From NCBI GenBank assembly GCA_008933995.1, contig WARS01000031.1:1-64000 (forward strand): DNA of 64,000 bases. Direction: 5' to 3'. Shown here in pieces: positions 10,731 through 23,279 of this stretch; position 1 is the first letter of the stretch; each line of letters begins with the position of its first letter. The notes below the pieces were generated by a model. That model searched no databases. It was not told where the DNA came from and worked only from the letters and a program-made list of their open reading frames with translations. Source of the DNA: Datnioides undecimradiatus. Its lineage: Eukaryota; Chordata; Actinopteri; Lobotiformes; Datnioididae. The position numbers and the translations under genes were made by a program.

Positions 10731-13700
10731 CCTGCCAAAAAACAAAAAAAAAGGAAAAAAAGACAAAAAACATGTGGCAGTTTTAAAAAAGACTACTCCT
10801 TAAAAGAGATGAAAAAAGACCATTTCAAAAAACAAAAAAACTTCTTCCTCCACTAAAGAGCAAACTTCCTACCAAACCTCTAATACCTTTTTTTTCATTT
10901 TTGTTTCGGATCGGTAAGGTAACTTGACTTGTCGCACTGATTTCCAATCCAAGGTAAGGCTGTGACATAATCTGATTACAGATTATGCAAATGTTAACCT
11001 CCCTATTATTGCCAGATGTAATGATCTCTATTCTCAAAACAAATTATAAAATGATCTAAATCAGAATACAGCAGCAACTCAGAACGTTTTCTTGTCTTTT
11101 TTGCAGGAGGTGTGTCTGTGGTGTCCAGCATCAACTCTTCTTCTTCAAGGAAGCCTCAACATTTTCCCATGTAATCTTGTTTCTACTGTAACTCTGTATT
11201 TGCTGCTAAATCTCTGTGCTGTTGTATTGAAATACAGTTCTTTTCTCATAATTTGACTTGCTGTGTGTGATAATTTGGTGCTACAAGTTCTTGTGCCCTT
11301 ATGCACCAGTGGGTTTATGAAATGCAACAATAACTTTTTATTTAAGCTGTTGAACATTATTTTTATACACAAAGACAAAGCTGAAGTTGTATATATTATA
11401 TGTATTATAGGCCACTAAAAACTGAGTAAGCACAAATGAAATATGAAATATAAAATACATTTTAGCCAACACCTGGACTGTTTCTGCAGTGTGATTAGAT
11501 TTCATTGAAGCAACCAACATCAAAACTTTAAATCAGTCTCAAAACTGGAGAAAACATAAATGAAACAAGCAATAGTTTAAGCTTGTAAAGAGTTTTCATA
11601 GATTTTAGATTTAGAAAATACATTTTTTAAAAAAGGTTAAGCATTTTAAAATGTATTTGGCTTTCAATAAGCCAGCGCTGTGAATATAAGCATGTGTTCC
11701 ATTCATGTCATGTTGAAATCATTATATTTATGAATTTATGACTTGTTAATAGTCTTAATATCAACACTCGAGCTGTAATTTTCCCAGAAAGTCTTATGTT
11801 TATGAAAGGCCTTATGAAAAGTCAAAGTTTATGAAAGGCCTTTAATATCTGACTTTTGCACTTTTTAATACAAAAGAGAGAGCAAAACAAACGGATGCCT
11901 TACATCAGCCAAAGACCACAGTACAGTGTGAGACAATGTGAATATGTTATATTATATTGTCAAAGCACAGTATTCCTTGCGCACCTAATTCACAAACTGA
12001 AAAACCACATTGATCTGAATCGTTGCAATGTCTTGTGTGTAAAAGGCCTTTCTCTTAGTTTTGAGTCCACCCTACATGGGTTAATGCAGACTTTACTTTA
12101 ACTGGCCACCCTTTGCTTTCTTCAAACCACAAGTGAACATGAGCCGTGGTGTTTTGGTTAAAGGGATTTTGCTTTCTGTAAGGGGTCGGTACACACCTGC
12201 AGAGAGACTCTCCTCAGCACAGCTCCCACGATCCCTCAGCCTTGAATAAGAGAGGACAAATAACCCAATCAGTGTCCACCAGTTCAGTGCTCCTGGCCCA
12301 CCCCTGGCGCTTGTCAGGCTTGCAGAGATAATTGTGAGGAATCAGATTTGCTCTCGTAGAATATCTGCTGTTTATCATTTAAGCCCTTTCCCCCTGCGCC
12401 GCCACCAAAAATACCCTCCCTCATCCCTCTGTCTCTCAGTGTGGGAGTGTTAAATGCCCCCTCCTGCCTTCTCATTTACCTACCGTGGTGTCACCAAACT
12501 CACACAAGCATCGTTTGTGAGCAAACGAGCTGTTGTGCGCTTTCACTTGCACGCGTGTGTTGTGGCTGTGTCATGAACCTGTAGTGTTTTATTTTGTTTC
12601 TGGTGTGATTGAAACAAATACGCACTTTTCCTGACACTTGTTTAGTAGCACTTTGTGGAACTGCTTTCTCAAATAGACGTGTTACAGAAAATTTAAGACT
12701 GTGCCCCACATTGTCCTCAGTGGCGATGTGACCAGCATGCAGGGCTGTGCGAGAGCTCTGCCTGCCTCCCTTTGTGTCTCAGTGGGCAGAGGATGTTTAT
12801 GTGCTCTGTGTGAGCTCGGAAAATACGGCCTAACAAGTTTACAGCATCCGTGTCATCCATTCTATAAATCTTCACTTTCTGATTTGTGTCAAAGAGACAA
12901 ATGGCATGAAATTTTGGAATGAGCTGTAAAAATGTTTTTTTTCCCACTCCGTCTTTTGTGTATGGATTAGGCAGATGCAACTGAAAGTGTGTTTCACTGG
13001 GAAAAAAGGATACGTGTGTTCAAAGTCTCACTTGTGTTTGCTTGGAGATTTGCCGTCTGCTCTGAAAGTGATTGTAGTTTCTTTTAGAGGCCCTCGGGGG
13101 CTCAAGAAGTCGGTCATATGGATATGCAAAAACTAGGAAAATGCATAACATTGCACACTTCTAATGTATTTATTCAGAGTCATTTGAATATTACACCCGC
13201 ATTTTCACAACACAAAAACATTCCTGCATGCCAATTAATACCACTCACCACTTAACCAATTTTGTAGCATAATAAGTACAAAATTCATGCTAATGGTTAA
13301 ATGACGTGCAACAGCTCGATGTTTTGGTCACCTTTCAATTTAAGGTGAAGGTAAACCGAAGGTGTTTCTGATCTCAAATCACCAGTGGCTCCTCCCAACA
13401 CACTGCTTTATGCTTTCACACGCCTTGCCCCCATTGCTACAATGCCAGTTCTCTGTAAAGCCATTAATATTTTATGTGATCATAGGCCTCCATAAGCAAA
13501 TTTCAGTCCCTAGCAAGTTGAGCCAAAGCATGATTAATTTAGTATTTATACCCCGACAACCCTTTAAACAACACAGGGCCCCCGGCCACAAAGCAAGGCA
13601 CAGTTTGAAACAAAACTAGCAGCCCCTAAATCATAATCAGCATAGTCATTCAGGATCATTTGAGTTTGGGGACACATTTTTTTTTTTTCCTGTAACACCA

Positions 13701-15980
13701 GCTGCACGTTTGGTGTGGATTCAGTGCATGTGTGAGCACGGCAGCCTCACTTTGTAAAGCTTCACTGGTAAATTTGGTGTTAAAAGAAATCTTTGTTATT
13801 ACCCGGCTTTGAGACAAAAACACTCTTGTCTCTCCTAAAAACCCCTCTCCATCATCCTCAGATTGTCAGGAAATACTGCTGTGTTACACATAACAAAGCC
13901 CTTTAACCTTGTCTACTGACCACAGATCCCAGGTAACCCTGCTAGCAGGGAAATGCAATCAATAAATCAAGACATGGCTGCCCTGAACCCGCAGATCACA
14001 ATAAATCTCCTTCAGTCATGATGCTTCAACCAGAGAGCTGCAGCTAATCTGTTTACAACTGAAAACATATCATTGCTTGGAGCCAATTCATCCCAAATTT
14101 GTACTTTTTTGTTTTCAGCCTCTCTGGAATATACTTGGTACAGTTTTTACTTTTTTTTTTTTTTAACTTTTCCACTTCTGTTTTGTATTTTTCGGTGAAA
14201 TATAATTCTCCCTAATGTGCAATATGTAGGCTACTATATGAATGTTATTTTTGTCAGCATACATCAGAATTTGTATGCTAATTTATGATCTACAATAAAT
14301 AAGGATGACAATGACACTAATTACCAAAGTTTAAATTATATTTATTAAAACTAAAAGATAAAGGTTTCTTTCTGGATATATCCTGCCTGTGCCGGACCGA
14401 CAGGCAGACTAAACTTGCAACCAGGACCAATACTCCTGTTAGTGCTTCGGTACTTTTCACTACTCTTAATAGAAGCTGTTACTAATATCATTGACAAAGG
14501 CCCAGTGTCCCAGTAAACCATTACAGCAAAACAAGAGACACAATACCAGGTTCCTGAAACTAAAGCAAGTGGCACATCTTTCAGTTCAGTATTTGTACCA
14601 GTGTCTTTCCTACTGTACCATGTCACTGAAGATCCATCAATCACAAGAACAATATCTGCAAGTCATAATCATGTTTGGTGGATAAAGTACTTAATATAAA
14701 GCCAGATCTGCTCACCAGATGTAGCATATGACAAGTATCTTCTTTCACATATAAATTTGCATGCCTAATGACTGGACAAATATGTGACTGGACACTACGC
14801 ATGGCTTACTGATACCTTATCTGCACTTCCCCTGTTAGGATAAGTGTGTGCTATTGCAGCAAGTCACTCAGAATCTAATCAGGCGGTACACTAACATGAT
14901 CACTGTACAGTTCAACTTCATTAAAGATAATCTGTGTGCAGACATGGCTGGACACAGCAGGCCACGCCCTCTGCCCTCGCCCATGTCATTGATTGGTGGA
15001 GTAATTTGCAGCATGTAATCCAATGCTCCGTGACAGGTTGTAACTGAGGTTAAAGATGGCAATTTAATTATGTGTCAGAGGTCACATTAAAGGCTGACCC
15101 TTGACCCATTACCACTAGCCTCTGCTTATTAGTGACAACTGTGTGTTATTCTTTGAACTGAACCACAAAACAGAAGAATATAAGTGCAGATTAACAAGTA
15201 AATGATGTATGATTGGAGGTCTCTGAAATGTGAACTCAAGCATCTTATCTAACTTTTTTCAGTATAGTACAGTATAGTAAATGGTTTAGAAAAGCACAGT
15301 ATTTACAATGTATTATATGTGTAATATATTTATATATCATGTTTTGTATAAGCACGTGTAAACATCTTGTATTTGCAAGTTTGGGCACCCCTCTGTTAGA
15401 GGAATAGTGTGAAACCTTGGGAAACAAACGTTTAAATGCAAATGCAACTTTTGGGTGTCTCTGGTAACTGCCTCTGGTCAAGAAGACACACAATCCCCAG
15501 AAAACAGTTAATTGTTACCCATGTACAGATGAAACAAACATATAAAGTGTTAATCAGTGCCCCTAGTAGGATTCTGTTATCACTGGACAGAGCTATGATG
15601 AGGTGTTTCAGTCTTTAGGCTAAGCTGACTGACTTCATATTTAATGAACAGACAGTGTGGTATGCAGAATGCTGTTCTTTTACATTTACTGTTCATAACT
15701 ATGATGTTTTCACCCCACAGTGAAGCAGAGATGTGACTTTGATGGAACTTTTTAGTACATCATCCAAAAATTGGTATCTGAAGGTTGGTTGAACTCAGTT
15801 TCATCTGAGGCTGACCAATGGCACGACTGAGTCAAAGGTCAAATGTCAGTCAGGTGATATCCCGCTGCTTTGTTTTCAATCTGACCTGAATGATTCAGAC
15901 ATACATCAGCGTTTTGTTTTTCAGGGGATTAAAAGGAATGTGTCTCTGACTCGTTTATGATACTGTGAATGAGTACCAAG
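10731..15980. other. Intergenic, start of the rbm26-obi1 gene desert
   Basis: I see no gene here. The DNA is AT-rich and all open frames are short. Small items: a direct duplication of GTTTATGAAAGGCC (11798-11811 and 11827-11840), a more GC-balanced stretch at about 12180-12450, and a 14-base perfect palindrome CCCTGCTAGCAGGG at 13937-13950. None is more than would be expected occasionally by chance. Confidence 0.6.
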
Positions 15981-15989
15981 TTGTTCTGT

Positions 15990-16480
15990 TGGGTTGTTAG
16001 GTCCCCGGGTACAAGCACCGACTAACATTTCTATAGCCAGCCACATATGCAAATGATAGGGCAATTGTAGATATACAAATATGTACCCATGGTCCGCGCG
16101 CCCTAATGGCCTCCCTCCCTCTGGCTAGCTCAATGGCTCATTTAGATATCTGCTCGGTTTATTATGTGAATAAGTCACGCCTGGCTTGTTACGACCCTCT
16201 AGGTTCCTGTTTCTGCTGTGTAGCTGAGATGTGTGGTGCTCAATTAGGCTGCCTGGCTAGCAGAGTTAACCCTTTGCGCCAGATAAGCGTTTTTTTCCCT
16301 CAGCCAGATGGGGTTGGTACAGTATGGGGGGGTTCCAGGCAGGGATCAAAAGATCAATCCTAATACAGTGCTACAAAGCTGACCTCTCAGACGTAATAAA
16401 GGTGCCATCGTTCACCCTTGGGGCCTATTCAGAGCCTCCCACCACATGAACAAACCTGGTATCTTTAAATTAGCTGACTT
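15990..16480. promoter_or_regulatory. Candidate conserved noncoding element with an octamer site
   Basis: This non-repetitive stretch has balanced composition between AT-rich flanks. It contains a perfect POU octamer ATGCAAAT (16047-16054) and several ATTA-type homeodomain cores. It has no usable reading frame. The call rests on composition and motifs only; alignment to other vertebrates was not possible here. Confidence 0.3.
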
Positions 16481-19400
16481 GCTTGCCCTGCAGGTAATTG
16501 CATTAGTTTATCAATGTTCACCACAATTTATTACATACATACTCTGGCACCAGTAGGATCCCAGTGTTAATGTCCTCTGTAAGGACACAGGGAAACAGTC
16601 TTTGTGTTGGAGAGTGTGTGTATGTTTATGTGTGAATCTTTGCAAATAAAGAAAAGTAAACACAATGACACAAAGAAGGGAAATTACAGTTTTATTGCCA
16701 GTGGTAGGTTTTATGTATACAGGTCCAGTCTTAATGATGGCCAAGGTCTTATATGTGCATATCTGGACCAAATACAACCTTGCATTTTACCATATACATG
16801 AGTGTACATCAATATTGCAATATCCATATCATTTACCTTTGCATTTGTCAGATTAACTCTTCCTCCTCTCTGTATATCCATCTCAGCTTCTCTCCACTCT
16901 CTGTCGGTGATCATCGTAGCTCGAGCACTTGCTTTAAAACTAATGACAGCAGACTTATATGCCTTAATAGGTGCTTAAATCAGATTGTCTTTCATTACAC
17001 TAAAAATATTACTGTCTGCACTTTTCAATGGAGTTCTCAGGCCAGAGGCTGCTACGTGCCTCCCTCACATCTGTATGCATTATGAATCTGTCTGAGGTAA
17101 TAAACAGACCCTGCTTTTATTCCTGCTTCCTGGTATCATTATTCCTTGCCCCTCAGATGGATTATGGCCCACTATGCAACATGTAGATGAGTGGCGCTCC
17201 TCTGATTGCCTTATGGCCATCAGGCTTTGCATATTTACTGCCCATGAATCATGGTGCGCAGAAAACCCACAGCAACATATTCCAATCTTCCTCCCTCCTC
17301 CACTTTCCGCCCGCCTCTGCGTTTCACACTTTCTCCGTCATTTGGTCTCCTAGTCTCACTTCCTTTCCTTCAGCCGTCTTTCTCTCACTGCTGCCCCTTT
17401 CTCTACCAGCCTGCGTTCCCTTGTCTTTCCCCTTGATCCTGCCCTGTGCATTCCCAGCTGCTTAATTAAAGCATGTATTATTAATACTGCTATATCTTTG
17501 TCCATCCTTCTTCCCTGTTCATATGACTGCTACATTAAGTGTAAATTGTTTCGCTGTAATTCCCTTTTAATGTCCCTGTTATAATCAGTGTTTCTGGTGT
17601 GCGGAGGCAAGGGACGGGAGAAAAAAAAAAAAAAGAGAGACGGCGACTGAGATCTTAGGCTTTTACTGTAACTTACTGTTTGATGTGTGGCTTGCATACT
17701 ACAGGCCCTGTAATTAGGTCTGTTTTACAAGTCAAATGTATATGGCGCTAATCTGCAAAATATGAGGTTAATAAAAGAAAGTTGTCAAATGTGGCTGGGT
17801 ATCTCATGATGGCTGTCCCTGCTAAGCCCCAGGGAAAGAGCAGCACTCTTCAGCTCTTACGGTATTTTCATTAATAACAGCTACCCATTGCCCTGTGAAA
17901 ACCAACCTTGACTTAAAGACCTGCATGATTTGTTACAATCCGAGATCTTCTTTTTTTGCTAAGAAGTGCTAATATCTTCCTTTCGGCTTCAACAGAGCAT
18001 ATTACCACGCCCTTTGGGTCAGTTTGCAAAAATTACACTCCTGTGCCATTGTTACCTAAAATGTCATGTACTCATTCTACTGGTGTTGGTTTTATTTGAC
18101 CTGATTTTTATCTTGAATTCTGCTTCCTCTTGGCATAAATTACATTTTAGGTACACAAAGGATTAAACGATTACATTAAAAAATGCTGAGAGATGATTCT
18201 CATGTGATCAAAGATTAGAGGTGTGTGGCCGATATTTACATTATTGGCATAGCTAAAGTCCTCTGATCACTATATGGGGACAGGTGTGCAGATGCTCAAG
18301 AACTGGAAAGATCCCACCAAAAGCAGAAGAGTAACTCCAGCAGTAGTGAAACTGATGTATATTTAAATAACCCTAAACACTGTTTTTCCGGAGCAATAAT
18401 ATTGGCATTGCAGGAAAATTAAAAACAAAGCAATGGCAAAACATTTGTGATGCTATAAGTGCGTGTCAGCAGGGGGACACACTGTATCTGAAATTAAAAT
18501 AAAATGGTCTGAAGATGGAAGCAAACAAACAAACACAGTCATCAATGATGGCAACAGGAGTTCACAATCAAATGCTCCACTTGACAGCCATGCCTTCGAA
18601 GTCCCTAGCACAGACAGAGATACTGAAGGAACATCAGAGACTCAAACTGCCACCACCAAAGCATTTACAGACAAACCAATTACTGGAGGTACATTCTCCA
18701 TGTGATGATAAATGCCAATTAATTTATACTTGTGGTAGTGAATAAGCTTTTTTGCTGTTATTTCATTGAACACTCAAATGTCTGCATTCACACATAATTA
18801 GCCTTCTGAAATGGCTCAGCAGTCATACATCAGTATAATTCAACAGATCTGTGCGATCTAACACATTCTCTGGTATCATTCAGAAGCTCAGTTCACATGA
18901 TATCAGTCAAGGGTTCTGATAGTCTTAATTGGGTTAAATTAAGGACCAATAGTATTTCCTTAGCCCACAGTTGTAACAATCCACAATCAGTGTAACTACC
19001 CCATGCCCCTTTTCAGGTTTCTTAAATTTTAAAAGGTTTCCTTGCTCCGATCTTGGTACAAGCTTTCTTGAACATTCAAACAGTGGTTGGTCCAACACTG
19101 TAAGACTAGACTAAAATATCTTAACAACTGTTGGACGGATGTTTAATTCAGACATTCATGGTGTCAAGAGGATGAACCCTTGAAAACCCACGTCTCACTT
19201 TTCATCTTGTCACAACACGAGACTAACATTTGTGTTTTTGAGTAAAACGTCTCAACAACCATTGGTTGGCTGCCATGAACACACTCATGTTTCACACAAA
19301 ACTAATACAAACAGCTGTATTGGTCTAAAGGTTTCAATTACCGCCATCATCAGGGTTTAAAGTGTCAAAGTGCAAAGTAATAACAATGCCATGAGCCTCA

Positions 19401-19690
19401 AATGAACATGTTGATATTTAAGTCAGACCATTGTGCCTTAGTACAGGCTCATGGAGGTGCTACTATGGTTGTAGACTTTTAGACTTGTTTAAACATAATT
19501 TTTCATCACACATGAAATTACATTCACTTTGATTGTCTAAGGCTAGTTGAGGAAATCTCAGTCATGATCCAAAAACTTGGCAAACAAAACCAAAAGTACC
19601 ATAACGGCTGAAGTCAAAGGAAGTGGGTGCTTTTAACTAAATTGGGTGAATCGATCCATCTCAAGTGTCATCAAACCTTTTTTGAGAATG
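16481..19690. other. Intergenic, nothing recognised apart from a small candidate element
   Basis: No gene or RNA is visible. About 17140-17290 has balanced composition with TTTGCATATTTA, an imperfect octamer, and could be a small regulatory element. It is followed by a pyrimidine-rich tract (17285-17460) whose open frames are composition artefacts. A short poly-A run lies near 17620-17635. Confidence 0.5.
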
Positions 19691-19699
19691 AAGCACTGA

Positions 19700-20660
19700 G
19701 CAATAGGTATTATTAGCTCAGGAGATATCTGTCCCCTGCCAAAGGCACTTTCCGCTACCCTCCTCTAACCATCGTGTCTAATGAAATGGTGCTGATGCTT
19801 TACCATTTATCAGTCGCAGAGCACTTGGTCCACCATTATTGATTTGAGAAGGCCAATTGGCTGGGAGGGTGCTGTAAACTGGGCGATTTAAATCCTATAT
19901 CCTTCATTGTCACATGATGGGTGGAGAATGAGATCGTAAGAGGCCGAAATGAGTGTAGTGGCAATAAATAAAAGGAACGAAATATAATCTGGCAGACAGA
20001 CAGGGTCCGTCGATACAATTGGCGTCTCTGATGTCCTCAAAGTGATTATCAGGGCAGGGATGATTAGCTGTGGTGTGAGGTACTGTAAAAGTGCGGTGGT
20101 GGGACATTTCCTCCTTGTATCTGGGCTCTGTCTTCGCTGTTGTGCATGACTGATGACACAACTATCATGTCACATTGAGGATGGCCCGCTCCATGTAGCG
20201 AGTAGGTAACAGGGAAATAGTGTGAGGGCCCGGTAATATCATAAAACAGTGTTTAAATATTTTAATTTCATTTGTCAGAGGGGCCCCTCCCTTGCACTCC
20301 ATTACCCTGCCAACCATCCTTCATCAGCTGAATGAGTGCATTATTCATTAGCACTAATTATTTTCACATAACGTCTGCCCCGATATATTTAACCTCCACA
20401 TTACACCCGGGATAATGGCCTTGTAAAATTGAATTGTGAGAAAGAAGTGGAGTTGGAAAGCTCATTTAAAGAACATAAGAGGGAGGAAGAAAGAGTGCGG
20501 GAGGTGCAGGAGGGGGTTTTTGAAGCAGCTGGAGTTGGGGGGAGGAGGTGGGTTTGACAGGAAGAATGTTAAGCACTTTGGGACATGGAGCCCCAGAAGT
20601 GACGGGACATTTGTTCCTGTCTCATTTGCATGCTAAGAGAAGAGCCCATGGTTCTCTGTT
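19700..20660. promoter_or_regulatory. Candidate enhancer with a POU4-like site
   Basis: This roughly 950-base stretch is non-repetitive, with many homeodomain cores. At 20337-20351 the sequence TGCATTATTCATTAG matches 12 of 15 positions of the known POU4 binding consensus (TGCATAATTAATGAG), next to CACTAATTATTTTC. It contains no coding frame of note. A pou4f1 autoregulatory element is plausible but unproven. Confidence 0.3.
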
Positions 20661-22808
20661 GGGTTGAAGAGATACCTAAATGCCCTGTGGGTTGAAGGTG
20701 CCCTCCAGCCATGGAGTTAAGATTAGCTCTCCCTGACCTGGCACATGACCTCAAACCATTAATATAAAAACACCTGACCTGGGACAGCAGGAACAGAGAG
20801 CCGACAGGCAAGTCTTTGTCTCTAACACCTCACTTTCCCTGACTCCATCTCTGCTGTGTCCGCGTTACCTCTTCTCCTCTTTTGCCTTCATCTCTGCTTG
20901 CTCCTCAGTTTTCTCATTCCTCCACTGCTACCTCCTATTCTTTCTTTTGCTTTTTATTCACCTACTTACCTGCAGAAGCCCTGCTGATGACTGAAATGGG
21001 GTCGAATCACCAACTCAGGCCTCATAATCCCGACAGAGAGGTACAGACAAACAAACCAAGGAAAGCTTCATTACGTTTTGTTTATTCATGACACTGACAT
21101 TCTCCAGCATGCAAAATTTAGACAGAGCTCGATGCTCCATTTGCTTTGTCTCTTTTCTGAGCAAAAGTGGTGACCCCATGCCAATAACTAAGAGCTATCA
21201 AACTCCACAATAAATTCCAGTTTTAAGTAGAAATGTGGTAACATTTTACTAACGACCCTAATTTAGCAAGAATTGACTTCTACTATTCTACTATTACTAT
21301 ATAAGTCCACTGCCATATCCTTATCATTTCAAAATGAGACTGCAACTGAAATTTTAGAAAAATGTCCATGAGTGCAGCATCATGCCTTCAAATCGCCTTA
21401 TAACTCTGACCGACTATCCAAAACCCAAAGATGTTTACTATAATTTATCAGAAAAGCAAGGGTTTCCTATTTTCCTGTGACATTAAAAAAACACATTTTT
21501 TTCCTTTTTGCTTTTGTTGGAGCTTTCTTTCTCTGATTTCCTGAGTAATGTTGCAAACAGTGACCACGCTCCTCTCCAGGCTATGTGAGTGTGAACGTGA
21601 TAGTACTGCTTTGTATGCTTGATGCTGGGTAATTGCAGTTCATTTCAGCTGGGAAAAAATATTATTCTCACGCCTTTGTGTGTTACGCCCAGAAGGCAGC
21701 GCTCTCTACGTGTAAAGTATCTGTCTCTCTGACATTTAGATTTGCCTTTTAAAGATGACATTTTTCATAACTGGCATTTCTTCATATGTTTTCTAGAGGC
21801 GACAAAATTATTCTTTTACATCCCAGTCAGAGTGTTCATATAAGTGTGTAATTTATCCAGCCTTAAGTTGTTTGGTTGTTTTGTCTTATTCGGTAATGTT
21901 TATATTATTTCACAATGTACTAGAATTGTTATCATTGTCTGATACTGGTATCAGTATCTGATAGCTGTTACCTGTCTGAGCATCATCTTTACTCACATTG
22001 CCTTAAGAATCCAGACTTGTTTTAATATATAGATCAATTTTGCATTTTAAAATTGAAATCGCAGGCAAGAGTGTGCATAAGTTACCATGTCTTGGCTGTG
22101 ATGGTAGCAGCTGTGGCTGCAGAATGCACAGCTCATCTGCAGAGAAAAAACACATAATGCACATTTGTCACATTTGATGTGATTTCTATGTTGAACGCAA
22201 CCTGTATGGCAAGATCTTGATAGGTTTGAATGGCAGTTGATCATTTTGGGTGTCTGATGGAGGATTAATGGTGTACTGAATGCACAGTTATTGAATAGAC
22301 ATGCTCATCTTTGAATGACTCTTTTTTGAATCACTGGAGATTTCCAATTACTGCACTCTGGTGGCTCGCAATGAACCTTTATCCATTCTGCAAATGAGCA
22401 TGCTATCCCTAAATAATGTCCTCAACAAAGATGGTGCTATGCATTATGAAATATTCAGAACTCAATTTTCCTGCTCTATCAGACTTCGGAAAGATCCATA
22501 ATTACATGATAATCCACAATGTAATTCATTTCTGGTACTTCGGGAATCTGAGTTCTCTTCTCAGTAAAATGTTCAATATATTGCCGAAAAGGGGATAAAG
22601 CCTGCTTTGTGACCATTTGGGATTGTTTTTAGGGGATTGTGTATGACAATCTTGTTTTGCCATTATTTTTCACGAGGCTGATATCGTCATGGTCACTCGA
22701 AAAGTGAGGACTAATGGGATACTGTAGCCAGACAGCTGATACATCAGCGAGCAGCGTTGGACAGACAATCATAGAGCCAGTCATGCTGTTATTACAGTAA
22801 ATGCAGAA
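20661..22808. other. Intergenic, nothing recognised
   Basis: AT-rich DNA with short T/C-rich patches (20860-20960). No gene, RNA or repeat family is recognised. Confidence 0.5.
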
Positions 22809-22813
22809 CTACC

Positions 22814-23267
22814 TGTCAAGGCTTGGTTACAAGGTGAGAGCAGGACCCAGATGCAGGCAAGGATGAGGGACAGAAGGTTTTTTAAACAGTTTATTTAATG
22901 GGCTTAGGCTTACGGATGGTCAAGGCAGGCAGGGTTGAAATCCAGGGAGTCAGTCCAAACATAACACGGTACTCAAGAATCCAAAAAACCCCCAAAGATC
23001 CAAAAAGAAACAGAAATCCAAAATCTCAATGAACAAGCACATGGAATCAAGGTAGGGACATGGACGCTAACAGAGCAAATGAACTGACAGAGAACAAAGG
23101 CAATGGCATAACTTAAATAGACAGGGGAGGGCAGCAAAACGAGACACAGGTGAGACCAATCAACTAATCAAGACAGGAAACAAGTAGACAGAAACACACA
23201 AGGGAAAAACTTTTCAAAATAAGACAGGAAATAACAAGACAAGGAACTCAACTCAAAAACCATGACC
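22814..23267 (-). mobile_element. Solo LTR of a retrotransposon with 5-bp target-site duplication
   Basis: The element is 454 bases long. It begins TGTCA and ends TGACC, a nearly perfect 5-base inverted terminus (TGACA expected). It is flanked by an exact 5-base direct repeat CTACC at 22809-22813 and 23268-23272, the duplication size made by Gypsy-type integrases. Read on the minus strand it has a TATTTAAG box (23112-23119) and, about 220 bases later, AATAAA (22890-22895), as expected of U3 and R. There are no internal coding genes, so this is a solo LTR left by recombination. The family assignment to Gypsy-like is inference. Confidence 0.8.
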
Positions 23268-23279
23268 CTACCTAGACAC

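Noticed and set aside
13937..13950. 14-base perfect palindrome CCCTGCTAGCAGGG
   Set aside because: About four perfect 14-base palindromes are expected by chance in 64 kb, and no other feature supports it.
18463..18705. 80-codon + strand frame
   Set aside because: No domain, no splice context and no recognised homologue; AT-rich desert produces such frames by chance.
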